From contig JAMOQV010000038.1 of NCBI GenBank assembly GCA_027068615.1, positions 1 to 10,821 of the forward strand: a stretch of DNA of 10,821 nucleotides. Reading direction: 5' to 3'. Below the pieces are notes generated by a model, which saw only the letters and a program-made list of their open reading frames with translations, did not search any database and was not told where the DNA came from. Positions 8,017 through 10,821 of the stretch are shown here, one piece after another (within the stretch, counting starts at the first letter, position 1; each line of letters starts with the position of its first letter). The DNA comes from Helicobacteraceae bacterium (GTDB lineage: Bacteria; Campylobacterota; Campylobacteria; Campylobacterales; Sulfurimonadaceae). A program made the translations under genes and the position numbers.

Positions 8017-10488
8017 CTATTTTATTAAATCTACTTCAATTCTACAATTAAGTAATAAATCTTTTTCAGATGTTCCAAATGATACAGGTTCTTCATCACC
8101 CATACCTTTATAAGATAATCTTGATTTATCTATACCTAACTGAATTAAACTAAGCACTACCTCTTTTGCCCTCATTTGTGAAAGCCACTTATTATTTCCA
8201 TCGCTACATACATCATCTGTATAGGATAAAATATCCACTTTGTACTGGGGATTTTTTCTTAAAAATTCTGCAAATTTATGTATCTCACCTCTATATTTAT
8301 CTAAAATAATATAACTATTTTTATCGAAATTTATATCTAAATTATATGTAGTTAAATCTTTCTTTTTATCTTCTTTTTTAGAACTATATACTGTTTTATT
8401 GATATTAGAAGATCCACTAACATCTACTAAAATTGTTTCAACACGACGATTAAGTTCTATATCTTTTGGTTCATTTCCAAACGCTATCGGTTCACTATCT
8501 CCCATACCTTCAGAAGATAATCTTATATCATCTATACCATGTTTAACTATTTCTGAAAATACACTTTTTGCACGCTTCTGTGACAACTCTTGCATCTCAT
8601 CAAAAGCACCCTCTTTAGAAGCATGTCCTGAGATTATAACATCATAGTTTTTATTTTTTTTCAAAAACTTGGAAAATCTTTTTATCTTTTGTTTTGCTTT
8701 TGAAGACAACTTATAACTATTTTTCTTATAAAAAACAGTTAGTGAATTTTGACTTTCTTGCATTTTTGCTTCATCTTGAGTAAATACATACTCAGACATA
8801 TCTATTTGTTTATCAAATAATTTTATAAAACAACCATTTATAGAAACTTTTTTACCCTTTGGTGTATTTGGACAATCATCTTGTGAGTCAACTACACCAT
8901 CCCCATCACTATCGTATTCACAACCATCACTAGAAACTTTTACACCTTGATTTGTAAGTGGACATTTATCTATAGCATCTATAATTCCATCATTATCACT
9001 ATCCAATACTACTCTCTTACAACCAGAGTTTAAAACCTTAGAACCTTTTTCAGAATTATCACATAAATCAAAATCATCTATAATTTTATCTTCATCTATA
9101 TCATTATCTACAGGTATCTTATCCACTATATTTTTTATCTCTTTACCAGCAACCAAATTAACCTTTGATGTATATTTATCAAAATTTCCTGTTATAGTTT
9201 CGATTAGGATTCCCATGGCATCTAGTATTCTGTATTTTGCAAAAAGTTTGTCATATTTTGTTTTTATAATTTGTTCTCTTGAGTTTATAACATCATTTTG
9301 AGCAGTTAAAAGGTCAAGTAAAGTTCTTCTACCTAGATTATATTCCTCTTTATATAAAACCATTGTTTCTTCTGCATATTCTCCATACTCTTTCAAATCT
9401 TTTAATTGAGCAACTGTCATTTCATAAAATTTCCAAGCAACATCCAAATCTTCAACTACTTGCCTTTTCACATCCCTTTTTAACTCAACTTCTTGATTTA
9501 TTTTTGAAATATTTTTTTGTATCTGTGCTTTATCTAAACCACCTTTAAAAAGGTTATAAGTTAAAATAAGTCTAGCTTTAAAACGGTCATCAGTCGTTGT
9601 AAAACCATTATCAGTAGGAAAAGCATCATTATATGTTTGCGAAATTTCCAAATCTATCTTTGGATAATAACCTTTATAATTTTGTTTATATAAAGCCTCT
9701 GCACTTTTTATATTATAAAGACTTACTAAAAGAGATGGATTATGCTCTATCGCAAATAAAGCTGCTTCATCTACAGATGATGGCATCACTATATCAAATT
9801 TTGGCTCTTGCATAGTTTTTAAATCTGGCATACGACCTAAAATTCTTCTATAGTTATATTTTGCTTCCAATGCATTATTTTTAGCAACTGTTAATTTTGA
9901 CCTAGCTAAAGAGAGTGAACTGTGGATTTTTTTAACCTCAGAGTTTGTTGTTAGACCTGAATCAGATAGTTCTTTAACTTTAGAGTATATAGACTCATTT
10001 ATCTGAATATTTTGTCTTGCTGTTTGAAGTAAGTCTTGTGTTTTTAAAACTTTTATATAAGCTTCTGACATTCTAAAAGCCATCTCATTTGCTTTTTCTA
10101 TATATTTATATGCTGATACTAATGATTTTGACTTTTGATAATCTATCTGGTGTAATGTAGAAAAACCATTGAAAAGATTTTGTGTAAAAGTTAAAGAGCT
10201 TTCATAACTTTCATACTCAGAATCTTCAACATTGTTATAAAGTATGGTCTGATTGTCATTTCCAGCTTTATTATAAGATGCTACCATCCTTAAATCTAAA
10301 GTTGGATAATATTCAGAATTGGCTATTTTTACATCTTGTTGAGAAGCTCGAAAATTTTTTAATCTCTCTTGAACGATAGGATTTGTTTCTAACACCTCTT
10401 CTATATCTTTATAGAGTGTATTTGAATAGATTATAGATGAAAAAAAGTAGTTTAATGTTAAAAAAACAACAAAACCCCTCTTCCCCAT
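8017..10488 (-). CDS. TolC-like outer-membrane channel fused to TSP3 repeats and two OmpA peptidoglycan-binding domains
   Basis: This protein has 823 residues. A signal peptide (about 1-23) is followed by a TolC/OEP region (about 25-435). The TolC region shows the family's two-fold repeat: YYPTLDL (60-66) with LFNGF, and YYPKIDL (274-280) with LFKGG. Next come cysteine-paired thrombospondin type 3-like repeats (about 470-555) with calcium-loop motifs DSDNDGIID and DSDGDGVVD and cysteines at 476, 490, 509, 523, 539 and 553. OmpA-like domains occupy about 582-690 and 712-823. TolC channels form trimers that export proteins or drugs across the outer membrane, and their C-termini face the periplasm, so the added domains could bind the cell wall. 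A typical TolC is about half this length. The start has an AGGG site 8 bases upstream. Type I secretion or efflux are both possible, as no ABC transporter, adaptor or cargo is in the window. Confidence 0.92.
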   Translation of the reverse strand: MGKRGFVVFLTLNYFFSSIIYSNTLYKDIEEVLETNPIVQERLKNFRASQQDVKIANSEYYPTLDLRMVASYNKAGNDNQTILYNNVEDSEYESYESSLTFTQNLFNGFSTLHQIDYQKSKSLVSAYKYIEKANEMAFRMSEAYIKVLKTQDLLQTARQNIQINESIYSKVKELSDSGLTTNSEVKKIHSSLSLARSKLTVAKNNALEAKYNYRRILGRMPDLKTMQEPKFDIVMPSSVDEAALFAIEHNPSLLVSLYNIKSAEALYKQNYKGYYPKIDLEISQTYNDAFPTDNGFTTTDDRFKARLILTYNLFKGGLDKAQIQKNISKINQEVELKRDVKRQVVEDLDVAWKFYEMTVAQLKDLKEYGEYAEETMVLYKEEYNLGRRTLLDLLTAQNDVINSREQIIKTKYDKLFAKYRILDAMGILIETITGNFDKYTSKVNLVAGKEIKNIVDKIPVDNDIDEDKIIDDFDLCDNSEKGSKVLNSGCKRVVLDSDNDGIIDAIDKCPLTNQGVKVSSDGCEYDSDGDGVVDSQDDCPNTPKGKKVSINGCFIKLFDKQIDMSEYVFTQDEAKMQESQNSLTVFYKKNSYKLSSKAKQKIKRFSKFLKKNKNYDVIISGHASKEGAFDEMQELSQKRAKSVFSEIVKHGIDDIRLSSEGMGDSEPIAFGNEPKDIELNRRVETILVDVSGSSNINKTVYSSKKEDKKKDLTTYNLDINFDKNSYIILDKYRGEIHKFAEFLRKNPQYKVDILSYTDDVCSDGNNKWLSQMRAKEVVLSLIQLGIDKSRLSYKGMGDEEPVSFGTSEKDLLLNCRIEVDLIK
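8830..9063 (-). other. TSP3-like calcium-binding repeat linker within the TolC-OmpA fusion
   Basis: Residues 476-553 hold two and a half repeats of a unit of roughly 33 residues with the pattern D-x-C-P, then G-x-K-V, then GC, then D-S-D-x-D-G. Cys pairs are spaced 14 residues apart in each unit (476/490, 509/523, 539/553), which suits one disulfide per unit in the oxidising periplasm. Such repeats commonly join OmpA domains to a membrane part in OprF-like proteins, where they act as a stiff, calcium-stabilised spacer. Confidence 0.8.
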
Positions 10489-10512
10489 CTACAAATCCCT
10501 TTTTTTACTTGT

Positions 10513-10518
10513 ATTATA
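10513..10518 (-). promoter_or_regulatory. Candidate -10 box for the TolC-OmpA fusion gene
   Basis: The - strand reads TATAAT, a perfect sigma-70 -10 hexamer, in the 48-base gap between the small acidic gene and the fusion gene. A start of transcription about 7 bases later would leave a leader of roughly 17 bases that still includes the AGGG ribosome site. No good -35 box lies 17 bases upstream (AGTAAA), but an A/T-rich upstream stretch fits the Campylobacterota promoter style. Chance occurrence in such AT-rich DNA is possible. Confidence 0.45.
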
Positions 10519-10536
10519 TCAAATAAATATTAGATT

Positions 10537-10797
10537 TTACTCAGTTGCACCTTGGGCTTCTTTTATATCTGCTATCATCTCCTTACATTCATCCTCATCT
10601 ATCTCACCAGTTTGAATATCTTCAAGAACATCTTTTAAATCATCTTTAAACTCTCTAAGCTCCTCTATCTCCTCTTTTTGTTCATCATTTGCATCTTTTT
10701 CACTTGCAATTTGTTCAAAAATTTCATCTAATCTATCCTCTATATCAGGGATAACCTCTTTTATAAGTAACTCTTCTAACTCTAATGAATACGACAT
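10537..10797 (-). CDS. Small, highly acidic helical protein, function unknown
   Basis: I do not recognise this 86-residue protein. It has 33 acidic residues (21 Glu, 12 Asp) against 9 Lys/Arg, for a net charge near -24. It seems to be made of two or three amphipathic helices, with Leu/Ile spacing that suggests a coiled-coil hairpin; the break is around ASEKDAND (31-38). It has no signal peptide or membrane helix and a single cysteine (Cys71), so it should be cytoplasmic. The ATG has an AAAGG ribosome site at 10804-10808, which supports a real gene. It lies 48 bases before the fusion gene in the same direction. Operon membership is unsure because a candidate promoter sits in that gap. It could be a small binding or chaperone-like protein, but nothing in the sequence proves this. 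Confidence 0.75.
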   Translation of the reverse strand: MSYSLELEELLIKEVIPDIEDRLDEIFEQIASEKDANDEQKEEIEELREFKDDLKDVLEDIQTGEIDEDECKEMIADIKEAQGATE

Positions 10798-10821
10798 ATA
10801 CTACCTTTCTTTTATATTTAA

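Noticed and set aside
8399..9815. + strand open frames opposite the TolC-OmpA gene (8399-8647, 9363-9548, 9633-9815)
   Set aside because: They lie within a strongly supported gene on the other strand, with composition typical of shadow frames.
6754..10488. A Zorya-like defence pair (a membrane protein with a long cytoplasmic tail plus an OmpA protein)
   Set aside because: The membrane protein has no visible MotA/ExbB channel signature and the OmpA partner is a TolC outer-membrane fusion rather than a single-TM inner-membrane protein. No ZorC, ZorD or ZorE is present.
10804..10816. A promoter for the small acidic gene from a TATAAA at 10811-10816
   Set aside because: The expected transcript start would fall on or after the ribosome site, so it cannot serve this gene; the true promoter is probably beyond the right edge.

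Overview
This AT-rich window, with strong use of ATA, TTA and AAA codons, most likely comes from a Campylobacterota (epsilonproteobacterial) chromosome. The main pointers are a soluble FlgS-type histidine kinase, a PglF/WbpM-type sugar dehydratase and tightly packed genes. The genus cannot be fixed; a Sulfurimonas- or Arcobacter-like organism is a guess.

Layout: on the + strand only the last ~130 codons of an RND efflux permease are present (2-394). Every other gene, from 10797 down to 401, lies on the - strand. The two directions converge on a perfect 9-bp hairpin (381-404) that overlaps both gene ends and probably serves as a two-way terminator.

In - strand reading order, the first block is an envelope module. 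It has a small, very acidic protein (10537-10797), a large TolC-TSP3-OmpA-OmpA fusion protein (8017-10488) and an unrecognised inner-membrane coiled-coil protein (6754-8007). The second block follows after a 59-base gap and is very compact, with gaps or overlaps of 4 bases or less. It holds UDP-glucose 6-dehydrogenase, GDP-mannose 4,6-dehydratase, a four-TM UDP-GlcNAc 4,6-dehydratase-type enzyme, an M18 aminopeptidase and the FlgS-like kinase.

How the genes may work together: the three sugar enzymes supply UDP-glucuronate, GDP-4-keto-6-deoxymannose and a UDP-4-keto-6-deoxy-HexNAc. These are precursors for surface polysaccharide or protein glycans, but the window has no glycosyltransferase and no enzyme that finishes the keto sugars. 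The aminopeptidase and kinase seem to be translationally coupled passengers at the operon end. The fusion protein looks like an outer-membrane export channel that carries its own peptidoglycan anchor. With its coiled-coil neighbour it is the most unusual part of the window. No RNA genes, CRISPR arrays, insertion sequences or gene-free stretches over 300 bases were seen.
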